In this document: positions 26,901-36,440 of the stretch, one piece after another | Layout of the letters: each line of letters opens with the position of its first letter | How positions within the stretch are numbered: the stretch's first letter is position 1 | From: Prescottella soli | Lineage (GTDB): Bacteria; Actinomycetota; Actinomycetes; Mycobacteriales; Mycobacteriaceae | Assembly: GCF_040024445.1 (NCBI RefSeq) | Contig: NZ_CP157276.1 | Coordinates: forward strand, 744,001-808,000 | Direction: 5' to 3' | DNA length: 64,000 nt | Position numbers and translations under genes: made by a program | The notes under the pieces: model-generated | Databases searched by the model: none | What the model was told of the DNA's origin: nothing | Seen by the model: only the letters and a program-made list of their open reading frames with translations

Positions 26901-29012
26901 GTTGGTGACCGCGGTCAGATGCCCGCCGTCGTAGCCGAAACGGCGGACCACGACGGCACCACCGGACTCCGGGTCGATCACCGACAGCGCGCCGATCCGC
27001 CCGCCGCGGGCGTCGACGAGCACCCGGTAGCCGCCCGTGTGGGACACCTCGACCGGCGCACCGTCCGGGCCGTAGTGGAACCGGATGCGGTTGCGGAACC
27101 GGTCGGTGATCGCGCTGATGGAGATGTTGCCCAGCGCCGAATCGACGCCACCAAGTTCGGGTTTGGGGGCGAAGTGCCAGGTGAGCGACCGGTCCGGGTC
27201 GTGCACCGCGTAGCCGCCGGTCTCGGTCCGCGAGAGCGTCCAGCGCTGGAGCGACTGTCTCGGACGGACGGGTTCGCCCACCTCCGGGTGCGGATAGACC
27301 ACCATCACGCCGTCCTCGGCGAGCAGTGTGACACCGGATTCCTCGACCACGACCCGCATGTCGATCGTCGACGACCAACTCGGGCCGAACCACCGGCCGA
27401 ACCCGTAGCTCGAGCGGTGTCGCCGACCGACCACGAGCGGCAGCACGCCGGGCAGCGTCAGATCGGTTTCGGGTAGCAGGAACTCGCCGGTGGCGGCATC
27501 GACCGGGTCCTGACACTCGGTGACCTGGTTGCTCGTCTGGTCACTCGCGGGTCCGTTGTCCTCCGCGGTCCGCCCCGCACCGGAGTCCGATTCGGCAAAC
27601 TCCTGAGGACGCGGATTCGGGCCCTCCGGCGGGTGTGCGGCGCCCGGATCGTGCCCCGCGGCGGGCGAACCGTGCTCGGGCGCGGGACCGTCCGCGGCCG
27701 CCGCGTCGGTGTGGTGCGCCGCCGGCGCATCGTCGACTCCCATGTGTGGCTCCCCATTCGGGAAGGATGGTGAATCGATCTCCGGCGCATCGATTCTCGG
27801 CGCGTCTACCCGCGGGACCTCGGGCGCCGGGACATGCCTGCCCACGTCCACCACGTGATCGGCGGTCCGCAGACCGCTCCCGAGATCACCGGCGATCTCG
27901 ACCGCGTGCAGGGAAGTACGCGCACCGGCCACACCGGCGCCGGCGCCGCCCGTCGCGGCCGCCAGCAGGGCGTCTCCGGTGAGCGCTCCCGCGAATTCGA
28001 ACGGGTTGGCCCGGGCGTCGGCGAGGAACGCGTCCACTACGGCACCCGGATCCGCCGCGGCCACGACGAGACCGGTTGTCAGGTCGCTCAGTCCCTCGAG
28101 GTACTCCGCCGGGTGGCTGATGTTGTACGGATCAACGGGGTTGACCTGTCGCACGAACTGCACGATTCCGGTGAGCCCGGTGACCAGACCGGACGTGAAA
28201 TTGACGCTGCCGTGCTCGATCACGTCGGTCAGGTCCCCGAGGTTCGCGGCCATGCGCTGCGTGAACGGCGGCTCCTCGGGGGCCGATTCGGTCAGGGCCG
28301 ACAACTGACCGGCGATCTGCGATGCGGCGTTGTCGCGTTCGGCCCGCGCGCCACGGAGGATCTCGACGGCGTCACCGAACATCGCCGTCCAACTGTCGAC
28401 GAGGGTGGTCCCGGCTCGCTGCTCGCCGCTGAGCGCGTTGTAGGCGGTCTTCCTCGCAGCCTCCTCCTGCTCGGCGCGCTCCCAACGCTCGATCGCATCC
28501 GCCGCGCGTGCCTGTGCCGACTCGATCGTGTTCGCCCACCACGTCAGCGTCTGCGCGGCGGATGCCATCGCGTCGGCTGCGTCCTGCCACAGCCCCGGCT
28601 GCTGGTCGAAGACGGCCTGGAACGCATCGGCGGCCTCACCGGTCCAGCCTGCGGCGTCGACCGTCCGCAACGCCGTCCCCGTGGATCCGATGTTGGTGCC
28701 CAGCTCGGTCAGGGTCGTGACGGCCTCGTTGACGGCCCCCGCATCGCCACGGATCAGCTCCCGCGGATCCGTGGTCTGGCCGAGTTCGAGCTCGTCGACC
28801 GCACCGCCGGTGATGCTCGCGACCTGGTCGCCGAGGTCCGTGAGGACGTCGGCGACACCGTCCGCCCCCAAGTCACGGGCGACACCCGCCAACCTGTCGA
28901 GCCCTGCATCGGCCACCTGGCCGGCCTTCTCGACAACCCCCTCGGCCGCGTCCTCGACCCAGTCGCCGACCTTGTCCAGGCCGCCGATGACGTCGTCCCA
29001 CCCATAGCCCAT
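23997..29012 (-). CDS. RHS-repeat polymorphic toxin with C-terminal HNH/EndoVII-like nuclease tip, 1671 aa
   Basis: Residues 1-280 are helical with WXG-type features (VDAAGWTGEAADAFQAVFDQ), typical of type VII export domains of actinobacterial toxins. Residues about 280-380 are hydrophobic and Ala-rich, and 385-500 form a Pro/Asp/His-rich linker. DUF6531 starts near 503 (DPVDAATGEFLLPETDLTLP). YD/RHS repeats (YDADGR-type) run from about 660 to 1500 and end in the core signature RFYDPVTARYATIDPLGL. The tip, about residues 1551-1671, holds E1628-H1629, H1633, H1646 (HFN) and H1666, suggesting an HNH/Endo VII nuclease of the EHHH sort. GC drops sharply in the tip. It follows the EspC-like gene by 38 bp. 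Confidence 0.88.
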   Translation of the reverse strand: MGYGWDDVIGGLDKVGDWVEDAAEGVVEKAGQVADAGLDRLAGVARDLGADGVADVLTDLGDQVASITGGAVDELELGQTTDPRELIRGDAGAVNEAVTTLTELGTNIGSTGTALRTVDAAGWTGEAADAFQAVFDQQPGLWQDAADAMASAAQTLTWWANTIESAQARAADAIERWERAEQEEAARKTAYNALSGEQRAGTTLVDSWTAMFGDAVEILRGARAERDNAASQIAGQLSALTESAPEEPPFTQRMAANLGDLTDVIEHGSVNFTSGLVTGLTGIVQFVRQVNPVDPYNISHPAEYLEGLSDLTTGLVVAAADPGAVVDAFLADARANPFEFAGALTGDALLAAATGGAGAGVAGARTSLHAVEIAGDLGSGLRTADHVVDVGRHVPAPEVPRVDAPRIDAPEIDSPSFPNGEPHMGVDDAPAAHHTDAAAADGPAPEHGSPAAGHDPGAAHPPEGPNPRPQEFAESDSGAGRTAEDNGPASDQTSNQVTECQDPVDAATGEFLLPETDLTLPGVLPLVVGRRHRSSYGFGRWFGPSWSSTIDMRVVVEESGVTLLAEDGVMVVYPHPEVGEPVRPRQSLQRWTLSRTETGGYAVHDPDRSLTWHFAPKPELGGVDSALGNISISAITDRFRNRIRFHYGPDGAPVEVSHTGGYRVLVDARGGRIGALSVIDPESGGAVVVRRFGYDGGHLTAVTNGFGGTTRYTYDADGRMLSWQDANGNRMVNTYDADGRVVVQNGTDDIMSARFDYVSTADGSGSVTVVTDSLGAQTAHGFDSDLRQRDLMSPNGSRTHTDYNERREPLRVTGPDGAVTRYRYTADGDVAQITRPDGHSITVDYAGPRRPVAVHQVDGTVVRQDWDTADNLVAVTDAGGARTEYTYHPTGAVSSVAEPTGARTLVECDDAGLPVAVTDPMGATTRITRDAFGRTASVTDPTGAVTRLRWSPDGKLVERTHPDAAVESWDYDGEGNLLRHTDPVGAVTSYTYGSFDLLASRTDPDGSVTAYAWDTERRLTAVTNPLGQIWSYEYDADGHLVAESDFNGARTTYTHDAAGRIATVTSATGVTRHHSHDILGRLVDVTAETGEFRRYTHDLAGRTLSAVSGVGGDPIHAVDFEYTVAGQLARQTVDGAGELCFDHDPFGRRVERRSHTGGVTGWRWNAAGRVASVAVDGHSIALTYDARGAVTGWRAGELGVTRGHDSRGRLTTQEAVAHPASSLSLGFDSGPASASRVLRSDVFDYRPDGYLAGQTTTTDRVLRRQFELDPAGRITSVVDDGTAVERYSYDALSNIVTQTATAVTDDEGGREYRGTLLVRDGRTQFHYDAAGRLIRKVTTRLSRKPDVWQYRYDAFDQMAEVTTPDGTRWRYSYDALGRRTAKSRLAADGSVAERTVFTWDATTLVEQSTSNRVTRWTYRPGTHTPLTQASAPTADLADQVSVDTEFYAIVSDLVGTPTELVDPVTADVAGRSAMSLWGSTSWAGTADTPIRFPGQYFDDETGLHYNLHRFYDPVTARYATIDPLGLAPSPNPNSYPHNPTVWSDPLGLVPKACEEVSRNAALNEAKRDAGIPRTQHPFQVNSVDMVDRSERRILDEGGMPIRTREYYYRTIDSSVIDRMGGDVVVIQEHSAGHYYGEGGVGDQGPHFNARPVDDRRNGNVPGTLDHYPFGR

Positions 29013-29050
29013 CTGTTCTCCCCCGCCCGTGCCTCAGCCCTGGCCGTCGG

Positions 29051-29668
29051 TCAGGTCTGGTCATTCATGACCGACGCTGCCTGCTCGGCAGCGCCGGTGT
29101 GGTAGCCGGGCGCAGCGTCGATGCCGACGACGTCCGCGACCAGCGGCGACACGTTGGCAAGCGCCTGCGGGCCGACCGTCGAGATCACTTCGTTGTTGGT
29201 TCGGATCGTGTCCATCGCGGCGTCGAACGACTCCCCGCTGTAATCCGCATGGAGTACGTCGTTGATCGGGTTGTCCGCGAAGGTCTCGCCCCACGACCGC
29301 TCGCTGATCTCTTCCTCGCTGAGGTGCGGGTTGCCCGCCACGTGAGTCCACGCGGTCTTGACGGTGTCCGAGAGTTGCTCGTCCATCATGTGATAGCGCC
29401 CGGCCTGGAGATCGAGCAGTTCGGCGATCTCGTTCGCCGACCGGACGAGGTGGCGCACACCCCACGACCACCGCTCCGCGTACTCCTCGAGGCTCTTCTG
29501 GACAGCCTGCGATCCGGCCTCCATCGGCGACAGCGCCAGCATCGCGAACCCGCGACCGGCCGCGGCGGTCTCACCGATCCCGAGTTCGGACATCGAGTCG
29601 ATGATCGCGGTGATTCCCTGCGCCGCCTGTTGCAGGACGGCAGGATCGACCTCGAGTTCCTCGCTCAT
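29051..29668 (-). CDS. EspC/WXG100-like type VII secretion-associated protein, 205 aa
   Basis: The opening EELEVDPAVLQQAAQGITAI and the following helices (YAERWSWGVRHLVRSANEIA, LLDLQAGRYHMMDEQLSD) match the EspC-type ESX secretion-associated proteins: two helices with a W-containing turn. A second half (WTHVAGNPHLSEEEISERSW) is less conserved. It probably acts as chaperone or co-secreted partner of the RHS toxin encoded 38 bp downstream. Its ATG at 29668 overlaps the stop of the SseB-like gene (ATGA). The role is inferred from fold and order. Confidence 0.72.
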   Translation of the reverse strand: MSEELEVDPAVLQQAAQGITAIIDSMSELGIGETAAAGRGFAMLALSPMEAGSQAVQKSLEEYAERWSWGVRHLVRSANEIAELLDLQAGRYHMMDEQLSDTVKTAWTHVAGNPHLSEEEISERSWGETFADNPINDVLHADYSGESFDAAMDTIRTNNEVISTVGPQALANVSPLVADVVGIDAAPGYHTGAAEQAASVMNDQT

Positions 29669-30033
29669 GATCGCTCCGCCTCCAGATCGGGCGGAAAGGC
29701 CATCGGGCGAGTGCCGCCGGCGTTGACGACCACCCCGGTCGGCCGGTCGAAGCGCGGCAGGACCTGCTCGATGATCCGCCAGCCGAACAGCGTGTGGTAG
29801 CGCGCCTCGGTCTGCTCTCCCCGCGCGAGCGCGTGCCGGGCGAACTCGTGTTCGCTGGTGAACGCGGGAAGCCATCCGAGATCGCGGATCTCGCTGCTCC
29901 AGACGCGGCCATCGGCCGTCAATGGAACCAGCAACGACGCCCGACAGAACGCCGCGTGCAGCGCGCCCGCCTGCCCGAATCCTTCGTAGAACGCGTCGAT
30001 CTCCGCATCGAGATCCGCGCAGCCCCCACCCAC
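29665..30033 (-). CDS. SseB-domain protein, first gene of the toxin operon, 122 aa
   Basis: The sequence from LLVPLTADGRVWSSEIRDLG through WLPAFTSEHEFARHALA to TGVVVNAGGTRPMAF matches the SseB N-terminal-like domain often found beside actinobacterial type VII toxin genes. The GTG at 30033 is chosen because GGGGGAG lies 5 nt upstream; an ATG at 30090 is the longer alternative. It overlaps the EspC-like gene by 4 bp. Its biochemical role in export is not known. Confidence 0.72.
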   Translation of the reverse strand: MGGGCADLDAEIDAFYEGFGQAGALHAAFCRASLLVPLTADGRVWSSEIRDLGWLPAFTSEHEFARHALARGEQTEARYHTLFGWRIIEQVLPRFDRPTGVVVNAGGTRPMAFPPDLEAERS

Positions 30034-30159
30034 CGAACTCCCCCTCGTTCCAGCCCCCGGAAACGGCGCAATAGTACTACCCGGCCACATCTCGTCCGAA
30101 CCGATGAATTCGGCGTAGCGTCCCGACTGCAGACGTCGTTCCGACAGGAGGGCGGACCA

Positions 30160-31596
30160 ATGAGCGACACCGACTCCGGCGACCGGCCTGCCACAGCGCG
30201 GCCTTCGGCCGTTCTGGCCGTGACGTTCTCGGCCGCAGCAGCATTGGGCGGCTTCCTGTTCGGCTACGACACCGCGGTCATCAACGGGGCCGTGAACGCG
30301 ATCCGCGACCGCTACGACATCGGCGCCGGAGCGACCGGACTGTCGGTGTCGCTGACGCTGCTCGGCGCCGCGCTCGGCGCGTGGGTCGCGGGCACCATCG
30401 CCGACCGGCTCGGACGCATCCGAGTCATGCAGATCGCGGCGGTACTCTTCGTCGTCGGCGCCCTCGGCTCGGCGTTCCCGTTCGGTATCGTCGACCTCAC
30501 CTTGTGGCGCGTATTGGGCGGCGTCGCAGTCGGTCTCGCGTCCGTGATCGCGCCCGCGTACATCGCGGAGATCGCGCCCGCCTCCATCCGCGGCCGCCTC
30601 GGGTCGATGTACCAACTGGCGATCGTCCTGGGCATCGCCGTCTCCCAGCTGGTGAACTACGGGATCTCCGCGGCCGCCGGCGGTGGGCGCGGCGAACTGC
30701 TCGGGATCGAGGCCTGGCAGTGGATGCTCGCGATCGAGTCGATTCCCGCCGTCGTCTACCTGGCCATGACGTTCACGATCCCGGAGTCACCCCGGCACCT
30801 CGTGCGGTGCGGCCACGAGGACGACGCCAGCGCGATCATCGGCGAACTCGAGGGCGGCGACCCGCAGGCCGTATCGCACCGGATCGAGGAGATCCGCACC
30901 TCGCTCGGCGCCGAACGCGCCCGGGTGGGCGTGCGGGCACTGTTCGCCAAGTCCACCGGTGTCGCCGGGCTCGTGTGGCTCGGCATCACGCTGGCTGCCC
31001 TCCAGCAGTTCGTCGGCATCAACGTGATCTTCTACTACTCGAGCACGCTGTGGCAGGCCGTCGGCTTCGGCGAGGACCGCTCGCTGCTCATCAGCGTCGT
31101 CAGCGCCCTGGTCAACATCGTCGGCACGTTCGTCGCGATCGCCGTGATCGACCGGATCGGGCGCCGGCCGCTGTTGCTGATCGGCTCTGTCGGCATGGCG
31201 GTGTCGCTCGCCACCGCCGCCGTCTGTTTCCATTCGGCAACGATCACCCGCAACGCGGAGGGCGAGTCGGTCGCGACCCTGACCGGTGCGGGCGGCACCG
31301 TCGCGCTGATCGCCGCGAACGCCTTCGTGTTCTTCTTCGCGCTGTCGTGGGGACCGGTCGTCTGGGTACTCATCAGCGAGATGTTCCCCAACCGGGTCCG
31401 AGCCGCCGCCGTCGGCATCGCGACCGCGTCCAACTGGGTCGCGAACTTCCTCGTCTCGGCCACCTTCCCGTCGCTGGCCGACTGGAACCTCTCGCTCACC
31501 TACGGCGGATACGCCGTGATGGCGCTGCTGTCGATCGTCGTGGTGACCCGGTTCGTCACCGAAACCCGCGGCCGCACGCTCGAACAGGCCGGCTGA
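30160..31596 (+). CDS. Sugar-porter MFS transporter, 478 aa
   Basis: A 12-helix symporter of the sugar porter family (GalP/XylE type), importing a sugar or polyol with protons. Signatures seen are GGFLFGYDTAVINGA in helix 1, DRLGRIRVM in loop 2-3, PESPRHLV after helix 6, QQFVGINVIFYYSS in helix 7, DRIGRRPLLLIG, and the C-terminal TETRGRTLEQ. The ATG at 30160 has AGGAGG upstream. It diverges from the toxin operon and ends 1 bp before the convergent pentapeptide gene. The sugar cannot be read from the sequence. Confidence 0.9.
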   Translation: MSDTDSGDRPATARPSAVLAVTFSAAAALGGFLFGYDTAVINGAVNAIRDRYDIGAGATGLSVSLTLLGAALGAWVAGTIADRLGRIRVMQIAAVLFVVGALGSAFPFGIVDLTLWRVLGGVAVGLASVIAPAYIAEIAPASIRGRLGSMYQLAIVLGIAVSQLVNYGISAAAGGGRGELLGIEAWQWMLAIESIPAVVYLAMTFTIPESPRHLVRCGHEDDASAIIGELEGGDPQAVSHRIEEIRTSLGAERARVGVRALFAKSTGVAGLVWLGITLAALQQFVGINVIFYYSSTLWQAVGFGEDRSLLISVVSALVNIVGTFVAIAVIDRIGRRPLLLIGSVGMAVSLATAAVCFHSATITRNAEGESVATLTGAGGTVALIAANAFVFFFALSWGPVVWVLISEMFPNRVRAAAVGIATASNWVANFLVSATFPSLADWNLSLTYGGYAVMALLSIVVVTRFVTETRGRTLEQAG

Positions 31597-31597
31597 A

Positions 31598-32419
31598 CTA
31601 CGCCCAGTGCGCCGGACGCGACAACACCGACGGCAGCCGGGTCCGTCCGTCGCCGCGCGCCGCGTTCACCTGGAACTGCGTGAGGAACAACGCGTCCGAC
31701 AGGTCCGCGCCGCGCAGGTCGGCGCCGCGGAGATCGGCGCCGATGAGGTCCGCGCTGCGCAGGTCCGCCCTCCGCAGATCCGCGCCGATCAACCATGCCC
31801 CGCGCAGGTTCGCCCCCCGCAAGTCCTTGCCGGCAAGCTTCGCGCCCATCAGGTCCGCGCCGCGATGATTGCGGCGACGCCCCGGCACCGCCGCACGTGC
31901 CAGCTCGCTGACCTCGAGCAGCACCACGTTCACCCGCTCCCGATGCCCGGAGACGTCGAGGCCGGCGAGCAGAGTCGCGTCGGAGGCCGTGAGCGAGGCG
32001 GTCTCCCCTCGCAACCGGGTGAGATCGTCGTGCAGGCGCGACGCGGTATCGATAAGCAACGACTCGTCGATGTACCACAACAATTCGTGTAGCTGGCGCA
32101 TCACCGGGAAGACGTCGAACATCGGGCGGGCGATGTCGGGGGCAGCACGCCAGTCGCGGCCCGCGAACGTCTCCTGCGAGACCTTCTGGCCGGCGCCGAA
32201 ACAGTCGTACACCGTGCAGCCGGGAAAGCCCCGCTCCCGTAATTGGGAGTGGATCCCGCAGCGGAAGTCGGCGAGCAGATTTCGGCACGGCGTCCCGCCG
32301 GCCTTGTCGACTGCGAAGTCGCTCGACGCCGCGAACGGCAGCGCCACACAGCACAAGCCGAAGCAGTTCGAGCAATCCGAGACGAGTTCGGACGACACGC
32401 GTGTATTCAGCTCCGACAC
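31598..32419 (-). CDS. Cys-rich (YkgJ-like) plus pentapeptide-repeat protein, 273 aa
   Basis: The N-terminus carries a dense Cys cluster (CSNCFGLCC, then [12 protein letters not shown] and [11 protein letters not shown]), resembling the metal-binding YkgJ-type domain. A helical middle region follows. The last third is a run of about a dozen A(D/N)LRGA-type pentapeptide repeats (residues about 198-255), which should form a right-handed beta-helix. The GTG at 32419 follows AGGAGGT. Some pentapeptide proteins mimic DNA and protect gyrase, but nothing shows that here. It diverges from oleate hydratase across a 318-bp gap. Confidence 0.82.
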   Translation of the reverse strand: MSELNTRVSSELVSDCSNCFGLCCVALPFAASSDFAVDKAGGTPCRNLLADFRCGIHSQLRERGFPGCTVYDCFGAGQKVSQETFAGRDWRAAPDIARPMFDVFPVMRQLHELLWYIDESLLIDTASRLHDDLTRLRGETASLTASDATLLAGLDVSGHRERVNVVLLEVSELARAAVPGRRRNHRGADLMGAKLAGKDLRGANLRGAWLIGADLRRADLRSADLIGADLRGADLRGADLSDALFLTQFQVNAARGDGRTRLPSVLSRPAHWA

Positions 32420-32737
32420 CGAGACCTCCTGACCTGACCGACCCCCAATCCTGCACGACATGCGCCCGCCGAGGCCAACCATTTCCCGACGATCCGGACC
32501 ACGCTCGCAAACCGGTTGCCGGGCAGCGACACTCGCGGGCACCGCACGGGACGTCGACTCGCCGGTTGACGGCCGCGAACGGCCGGACCGACACTGGTCG
32601 TGGGTCCTCGCGACGTCGCACCCCGCGGCACCCGGCGTCGCCCGGGCGTGTGGTGTCGGTGTGCCGCTCGAACAGTGCCGCGTCGTCCGAACTGGCCCGT
32701 CTCGAACCGGTCCAGCCGCCGTGGCGGGAGGACCACC
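32420..32737. other. Divergent intergenic region, no gene recognised
   Basis: This 318-bp GC-rich gap separates the pentapeptide and oleate hydratase genes. All six frames have open stretches, as usual at this GC content, but none has a ribosome site plus a convincing protein. Only the AGGAGGT site of the left gene and the GGGAGG site of the right gene stand out. Two related GAACTGG and GAACCGG words at about 32690-32710 could be regulatory. Confidence 0.5.
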
Positions 32738-34333
32738 ATGAGCGTCGACCCGAAGCAGGCCCACGTCTGGATCATCGGCGGCGGTATCGCCGGAATGGCC
32801 GCTACCGCCTTCGCGATCCGCGATGCCGGGGTGCCAGGAGAACACATCCACATCCTCGAGGAACTCGACGTCGAAGGCGGCTCGCTCGACGGCACCCGCT
32901 CCCCCGCCGTCACCGACGGCTGGGTCACCCGCGGTGGGCGCATGCTCGAGGAAGAGGTCTACCGGTGCACGTGGGACCTGTTCGAGTCGATTCCCTCGCT
33001 CGAGAACCCGGACGTCAGCGTCCGCCAGGAGATTCTGGACTTCAACGCCAAGGTCAGAACGAACGACAAGGCGCGGCTGATCGATTCACGGCACACCATC
33101 ATCGACGCCTCGCAGCTGGGCCTCGACCACCGCGACCGGCTCGAGATGATGCGTTTGCTGGGCCTGCCGGAGCACGCGCTCGGGGCGCGGAGGATCGACG
33201 AGATGTTCGGCAGGCACTTCTTCACCACCAACTTCTGGCAGATGTGGCGCACCACGTTCGCCTTCCAGAAGTGGCATTCGGCGGCCGAATTGCGGCGGTA
33301 CTTCCTGCGATTCGTCCAGGAGTTCCCGCGCATCCACACCCTGTCCGGCGTCCGGCGCACCGCCTACAACCAGTACGACTCGATGGTCGTCCCGCTGCAG
33401 CGATGGATGTGGGCCCAGAACGTCGACGTCCGGTTCGCGACCCGCGTCGTCGACGTCGACTTCGCGCAGGCCGGGCAGCCGCGTCGGGCGCGGCGACTGC
33501 ACGTCGTCGGCCCGGACGGACCCGCCACGATCGAACTGGGCGAGGGCGACTACGCGTTCATCACGCTCGGCTCGATCACCTCGGACTCGACCTACGGCGG
33601 AAACGACGACGTGCCCGCGCTGATCCGCGACCGCGCCGACCACGGCTGGTCGCTGTGGGAGGAGATCGCCAAGAAGGCCCCGGACTTCGGCCGCCCCAAC
33701 ACGTTCTACGGCAACATCGACGAGAACAAGTGGGAATCGTTCACTCTCACGATGCGCGGCGACACGTTGCTGCGGCGCATCACCGAGTACACCGGCAACG
33801 AACCCGGAACCGGCGCGCTGACCACCTGGTTCGAGTCCGGCTGGCACCTGTCCACGGTTATCCCCTACCAACCCCATTTCCCCGCCCAGCCCAAGGACAT
33901 CTACACACTGTGGGGGTACGGCTTCGACATCGACAACGAGGGCGACTACGTCAGGAAGAAGATGTCGCAGGCCACCGGCAAGGAGATCCTCACCGAGTTG
34001 ATCCACCAGTACGGGTTCGAGGACCTGCTCGACGAAGTCCTGGCCACCACCGACGTGACGACGGTGATGATGCCGTACGCGTCGGCCCTGTTCAGCCGCC
34101 GTATCCCCGCCGACCGCCCCGAGGTCGTGCCCGACGGCGCAGAGAACTTCGCTTTCCTCGGGCAGTTCACGAACCTGCCCGAGGACGTCGTGTTCACCGT
34201 CGAGTACTCGGTGCACGGCGCGATGCACGCCGTCTACACGCTGTTCGACGTCGACAAGCCGATCCCGCCGATCTACCACGGGCTGCTCGACCCCAAGGTC
34301 GGGGTCAAGGCGCTCGAGGCGGCGTTCCGCTAG
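32738..34333 (+). CDS. ohyA: Oleate hydratase (MCRA family), 531 aa
   Basis: This FAD enzyme adds water to the cis-9 double bond of oleate, giving 10-hydroxystearate, and may detoxify or use unsaturated fatty acids. The flavin motif [20 protein letters not shown] is at residues 10-29, and the characteristic [10 protein letters not shown] loop carries the Glu that activates water. SYG-type [14 protein letters not shown] and the C-terminal [20 protein letters not shown] blocks are intact. The ATG at 32738 has GGGAGG upstream. Length is slightly short of the Gram-positive type but fits the rhodococcal subfamily. It fits the lipid theme of the region. Confidence 0.92.
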   Translation: MSVDPKQAHVWIIGGGIAGMAATAFAIRDAGVPGEHIHILEELDVEGGSLDGTRSPAVTDGWVTRGGRMLEEEVYRCTWDLFESIPSLENPDVSVRQEILDFNAKVRTNDKARLIDSRHTIIDASQLGLDHRDRLEMMRLLGLPEHALGARRIDEMFGRHFFTTNFWQMWRTTFAFQKWHSAAELRRYFLRFVQEFPRIHTLSGVRRTAYNQYDSMVVPLQRWMWAQNVDVRFATRVVDVDFAQAGQPRRARRLHVVGPDGPATIELGEGDYAFITLGSITSDSTYGGNDDVPALIRDRADHGWSLWEEIAKKAPDFGRPNTFYGNIDENKWESFTLTMRGDTLLRRITEYTGNEPGTGALTTWFESGWHLSTVIPYQPHFPAQPKDIYTLWGYGFDIDNEGDYVRKKMSQATGKEILTELIHQYGFEDLLDEVLATTDVTTVMMPYASALFSRRIPADRPEVVPDGAENFAFLGQFTNLPEDVVFTVEYSVHGAMHAVYTLFDVDKPIPPIYHGLLDPKVGVKALEAAFR

Positions 34334-34339
34334 AAACCG

Positions 34340-36283
34340 CTATCCGACGCTCGGATTCGACTTGTCGAGTCCCTTGTCGAGGCCACCGCCGGTGTCGGCG
34401 CGGTCCAGCCCGACGACCCAGCCGGTGACCTGGCGCGTGATGTCCTGGGCGGTGAGTCCGAGTTCGCGATGAAGCTGGTCCCGCGACGCGTGGTCCAGGA
34501 ACTGCTGCGGCACACCGAGATCCCGGCACGGGACGTCGACCCCGGCCGCGCGCAGCGCCGCCGAGACCGTCGAACCGATACCCCCGTGCAGGCCGTTGTC
34601 CTCGACCGTGACGACCATCCGGAAGTTCTCGGCGAGCTTGACCACCGACTCCGGCACCGGCAGCACCCACCGCGGGTCGATGACCGCCGCCGTGATGCCG
34701 TGCTGGCCGAGCCGTTCGGCCGCCTCCAGCGCGACGCCGGCGAACGAACCGACCGCCACGAACAGGACGTCGCCGCGATCGCCCTCCGGCATCTGCAGCA
34801 CATCGACGAGGCCGTCGAGGCGCCGGGCCGCCGGGATGTCGTCGCCGACCGCGCCCTTGGGGAACCGGATCACCGTCGGACCGTCGTCGACCGCGAGGGC
34901 CTCCTGCAGCTCCTCGCGCAGCGTCGCGGCATCGCGCGGCGCGGCGACGCGGATTCCCGGGATGATCCCCAGCAGCGACAGATCCCACATGCCGTTGTGG
35001 CTCGCGCCGTCGACGCCGGTGACGCCCGAGCGGTCCAGCACGATCGTGACCGGCTGCTTCAGCAGCGCGACGTCCATCAGCAACTGGTCGAACGCGCGGT
35101 TGAGGAAGGTGGAGTAGATCGCGACCACCGGGTGCATGCCGCCGAGCGCGAGCCCCGCAGCCGACGTGACCGCGTGCTGCTCGGCGATGCCGACGTCGAA
35201 CATCCGCTCCGGGAAGCGCTCGCCGAACGCGGCGAGGCCGGTCGGGCCGGCCATCGCGGCGGTGATCGCGACGATGTCGTCACGCTTCTCGGCCTGCTCG
35301 ATCAGCTCCGCCGAGAACACCGACGTCCAGTCCGGCGCCGACGTTCCGCGCGACAGGCCGGTGAGCGGGTCGATCACGCCGGTCGCGTGCATCTGGTCTG
35401 CGACGTGGTTCTCGGCGGGCGCGTACCCCATGCCCTTGCGGGTCACGGCATGCACGATCACCGGACCACCGAACGCCTTGGCGCGGCGCAGTGCCGACTC
35501 CATCGCCACCTCGTCGTGCCCGTCGACGGGGCCCAGGTACTTGATCCCGAGATCGGTGAACATCACCTGCGGGCTCACGGCGTCCTTCAGGCCCGCCTTC
35601 ATCCCGTGCAGCAACTGGTAGGCGGTGCGGCCGACCCACGGCATCTTCTTGACCATCCGCCGACCGCTGTCGAGCATCCGCTCGTAGCCGGGCTGCAGGC
35701 GCAGCGACGCGAGGTGGTCGGCCAGGCCGCCGATCGTGGGCGCGTAGGAGCGGCCGTTGTCGTTGACGACGATGACGACCGAACGGTCCTTGCCGGCGGC
35801 GATGTTGTTGAGCGCCTCCCAACACATTCCGCCGGTCAGCGCGCCGTCGCCCACGACGGCGACGACGTGACGGCCCCGCTGGCCGGACAGCTCGAACGCC
35901 TTGGCCATGCCGTCGGCGTACGAGAGGGCGGCCGACGCATGCGACGACTCGACCCAGTCGTGCTCGCTCTCGGCGCGCGACGGGTAGCCGGACAGCCCAC
36001 CCTGCTTGCGGAGCGAGTCGAACTCGTCCTTGCGACCGGTGAGGATCTTGTGGACATAGGCCTGATGGCCGGTGTCGAAGATGATCGGGTCGGAGGGGGA
36101 ATCGAACACCCGGTGCAACGCGAGCGTCAGTTCGACGACACCGAGGTTGGGGCCCAGGTGGCCGCCGGTGGCGGACACCTTCTGCACCAGGAACTCACGG
36201 ATCTCCGCGGCGAGTTCCTTCATTTCCTCAGGATCGAGCTGACGCAAGTCGTCAGGCGTCTGGATGCGGGCAAGGACACCCAA
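34340..36283 (-). CDS. dxs: 1-deoxy-D-xylulose-5-phosphate synthase Dxs, 647 aa
   Basis: Dxs joins pyruvate and glyceraldehyde-3-phosphate with thiamine diphosphate, the first step of the MEP isoprenoid pathway. Key parts are [15 protein letters not shown] and [10 protein letters not shown] near the N-terminus, the ThDP/Mg motif [16 protein letters not shown], and the transketolase segment [16 protein letters not shown]. The TTG at 36283 is preferred because a GGAGGGAG lies 9-10 nt upstream and the protein then begins GVLARIQTP as in relatives; a GTG at 36310 would add nine residues. It is a backbone gene (Rv2682c position as I recall). Confidence 0.92.
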   Translation of the reverse strand: MGVLARIQTPDDLRQLDPEEMKELAAEIREFLVQKVSATGGHLGPNLGVVELTLALHRVFDSPSDPIIFDTGHQAYVHKILTGRKDEFDSLRKQGGLSGYPSRAESEHDWVESSHASAALSYADGMAKAFELSGQRGRHVVAVVGDGALTGGMCWEALNNIAAGKDRSVVIVVNDNGRSYAPTIGGLADHLASLRLQPGYERMLDSGRRMVKKMPWVGRTAYQLLHGMKAGLKDAVSPQVMFTDLGIKYLGPVDGHDEVAMESALRRAKAFGGPVIVHAVTRKGMGYAPAENHVADQMHATGVIDPLTGLSRGTSAPDWTSVFSAELIEQAEKRDDIVAITAAMAGPTGLAAFGERFPERMFDVGIAEQHAVTSAAGLALGGMHPVVAIYSTFLNRAFDQLLMDVALLKQPVTIVLDRSGVTGVDGASHNGMWDLSLLGIIPGIRVAAPRDAATLREELQEALAVDDGPTVIRFPKGAVGDDIPAARRLDGLVDVLQMPEGDRGDVLFVAVGSFAGVALEAAERLGQHGITAAVIDPRWVLPVPESVVKLAENFRMVVTVEDNGLHGGIGSTVSAALRAAGVDVPCRDLGVPQQFLDHASRDQLHRELGLTAQDITRQVTGWVVGLDRADTGGGLDKGLDKSNPSVG

Positions 36284-36440
36284 CGAGATCGCTCCCTCCG
36301 GCAGGTTCACGCGCTGCCACGTGACAGCCCGACAAGTCTACGGAGCGACCGGAGACGATGCCCATCGGCATCGAATCCGAGCACACCCGTGCGCGCCCGA
36401 TCGCACATCGCAGACTGTCCGCTCATCCTACTGTTGCTCC

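Noticed and set aside
24500-27400. Many short similar segments in the RHS gene that could look like a repeat array
   Set aside because: They are diverged codons for YD/RHS repeats within one open frame, with no unique spacers as in CRISPR.
32420-32737. A small gene in the gap between the pentapeptide and oleate hydratase genes
   Set aside because: Open frames here are Arg/Pro-rich on all strands, with no ribosome site and no recognisable protein.
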